The translations under genes were made by a program, and so were the position numbers. Below the pieces are notes generated by a model. The model had not been told where the DNA came from, searched no databases, and saw only the letters and a program-made list of their open reading frames with translations. Of a stretch of DNA of 21,753 nt, positions 20,469 through 21,753 are shown in pieces. Source of the stretch: a virus; the IMG/VR virus record IMGVR_UViG_3300025132_000360, positions 1 to 21,753 of that record; one strand, 5' to 3'. Position 1 is the first letter of the stretch; the number at the start of each line of letters is the position of its first letter.

Positions 20469-21753
20469 ATACTCATCAACTCATCTAGTTCAGACCTGAT
20501 ATTTCTAGGTGCATATTTTTTGTACCTTAGAAGTGTTGGCTTCTTAGCTGCATTGTATGAACGATTAGCAGACCTAACAAATCCTTTAAACTCAAACTCT
20601 GTGCCTCTGTGTGTACGGTTATGTTCATTAACCATCTGCACAATACGATTCATCTCAGGTATATCGTTATTCAATCTAGCTTTTACATATGCCTGAGTGT
20701 ACTTCATCTTCATTGATTTTACATAAGCATCTGAAAACTTACTAATACGAACTAGGTCATTCTGCAATGTTGCTACAGCAGGATAGAAACCTAGCATTCG
20801 GAATATAGCTGTAGAGATAGGTACATCATTAGAAATAACATTACCTTTGGAATTAGTAATTCTTCCATCACTTAGATATGTATAACCATCTGCTACACCT
20901 CGTAGTGCAGCAATAGGATTATCACGAAGAATATCTACGAAGTTAGTTGTATCATCTTTTAGTCCTACTGTCTCAGCCCCGTAACTTAGAAGCCTACCAC
21001 CTGTAAACAAACCCTCCTGCATTGCATTATAGACTGGCCCAAAGAAGTTTTCTACTTCTCGCCATGGGTCTGAGCCTGCTTTGAATGCTCCAGTCAATGG
21101 AACCAAATCACCAAAGCCAAGTCTTGTAGAGATTGTGGCACCAGTAAATCTATCCATTATACCTCTCATTACATACGGTGAAGATCCGGGGAAAAGAGAA
21201 TCAGTTAATACAGCAAGTTCTTTCTCTATGCTTCCCATTTTAATACCAAACTTCTGAGCAAGTGTATCGATTAAGTCCATCAAGTCATCAGCAAATGGTA
21301 GTCCTTTGACACCAGACATCAACAGAAGCAGACCTAAGAAGTATAATCTTCCTTTGTAATTCATACCTTTCATTAGTTCGACACTGATAATAACGAATTG
21401 TTTATATACAAATATATAGTTACCTACGTTACCTCTAGCCATTTCAGGTCTGTTGTATAAAGCATATTCACCTTGAGAGGTGTTAACAGCCTTACGCCCA
21501 AACTCTTGCGCTTTGTCTTGTGCTTGTTCTTGAGATGCACCTGATGCTAATTGACGGTCTCGCTCTAGTCTATACGCAGCAAGGTAGGTAGTTCTACGAT
21601 TTAACTGTTCAGTAAGAGAGAACATATACATCCATGCTTTAATAGCCGAAGCAGTTTGGTTACTATTTATTCCTCCTCTAGCTGTACCAACTAAAGCATT
21701 AAACTGAGCAGCTTGAAGAACACCTTGTCCTGTAGCGTTCAATAAAGCTTCAG
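20438..21753 (-). CDS. C-terminal part of a giant virion protein (PLxRFG-type polyvalent protein)
   Basis: The frame is open to the right edge, so about 438 residues of the C-terminus are seen and the N-terminus lies outside the window. Features include a hydrophobic segment (YFLGLLLLMSGVKGLPF), MRGIMDRFTGATISTRLGFGDLVPLTG near the middle, and a basic end (RYKKYAPRNIRSELDEL). The RGxxxRFTGA...RLGFGDLxPLTG stretch resembles the PLxRFG/large polyvalent protein tails of giant podovirus proteins that are ejected into the host. Those proteins often carry enzymatic domains upstream. It is the last gene of the leftward structural arm and converges on the endolysin without a visible terminator. Confidence 0.75.
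   Translation of the reverse strand, partial: EALLNATGQGVLQAAQFNALVGTARGGINSNQTASAIKAWMYMFSLTEQLNRRTTYLAAYRLERDRQLASGASQEQAQDKAQEFGRKAVNTSQGEYALYNRPEMARGNVGNYIFVYKQFVIISVELMKGMNYKGRLYFLGLLLLMSGVKGLPFADDLMDLIDTLAQKFGIKMGSIEKELAVLTDSLFPGSSPYVMRGIMDRFTGATISTRLGFGDLVPLTGAFKAGSDPWREVENFFGPVYNAMQEGLFTGGRLLSYGAETVGLKDDTTNFVDILRDNPIAALRGVADGYTYLSDGRITNSKGNVISNDVPISTAIFRMLGFYPAVATLQNDLVRISKFSDAYVKSMKMKYTQAYVKARLNNDIPEMNRIVQMVNEHNRTHRGTEFEFKGFVRSANRSYNAAKKPTLLRYKKYAPRNIRSELDELMSIYGIDPEDLK

Noticed and set aside
1-21753. Prophage with attachment sites or integrase
   Set aside because: No integrase, att-like tRNA end or flanking bacterial gene is visible in the window.

Overview
This window is part of an AT-rich genome (roughly 40% GC by eye) of a tailed, lytic-style bacteriophage. 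It is most likely a podovirus-like phage of a Gram-negative, possibly marine, bacterium. The phage assignment rests on terminase small and large subunits, a family A DNA polymerase, a primase-helicase, a gp2.5-like ssDNA-binding protein, a SleB-type endolysin and the C-terminal part of a giant virion protein. No integrase, RNA polymerase, tRNA gene, CRISPR array or insertion sequence was seen. Host and viral family are inferences; no search was possible.

Layout. Two divergent transcription units start from a control region at about 2143-2435. Leftward (minus strand) lie terS, a small ORF, a 36-residue membrane protein and terL, which ends at the left edge. Rightward (plus strand) everything from 2436 to 20468 is early and replication genes. 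At the right edge the rightward arm collides tail to tail with a minus-strand virion protein gene. Together with terL at the left edge this suggests a circular or circularly permuted map: one arm of structural genes read leftward, one arm of replication genes read rightward.

The rightward arm has five parts. (1) 2436-3900 is a control and early region. Two diverged paralogous small proteins each have an upstream TTGACA element and a downstream hairpin. They are separated by a 640-base noncoding stretch dense in TATCTA/TAGATA repeats, a candidate operator array or replication origin. (2) 3973-4605 holds four tiny overlapping genes, two of them membrane proteins. (3) 4602-9857 is an accessory block: a MoxR/CobS-like AAA+ ATPase, a DUF3150-like coiled-coil protein, a VWA-domain putative metallopeptidase, three genes of unknown function and a proteasome-like Ntn hydrolase. 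(4) 9841-17097 holds nucleotide and DNA metabolism genes: a DUF6378-like protein, DNA polymerase, Cas4/RecB-like nuclease, VRR-NUC nuclease, SNF2-type helicase, two conserved phage proteins, the ssDNA-binding protein and an HTH regulator. (5) 17170-20468 holds the large primase-helicase and the endolysin.

Most genes overlap by 1-14 bases or are separated by only a few bases, and many carry GGAGG-type ribosome binding sites, so they are probably translated from long polycistronic messages. Visible promoters are host sigma70-like (TTGACA plus TATAAT-like). The most interesting signals are the repeat-studded control region, two promoters whose -10 boxes fall on or almost on start codons, and the AAA+/VWA/Ntn-hydrolase block, whose role in a phage is not established.
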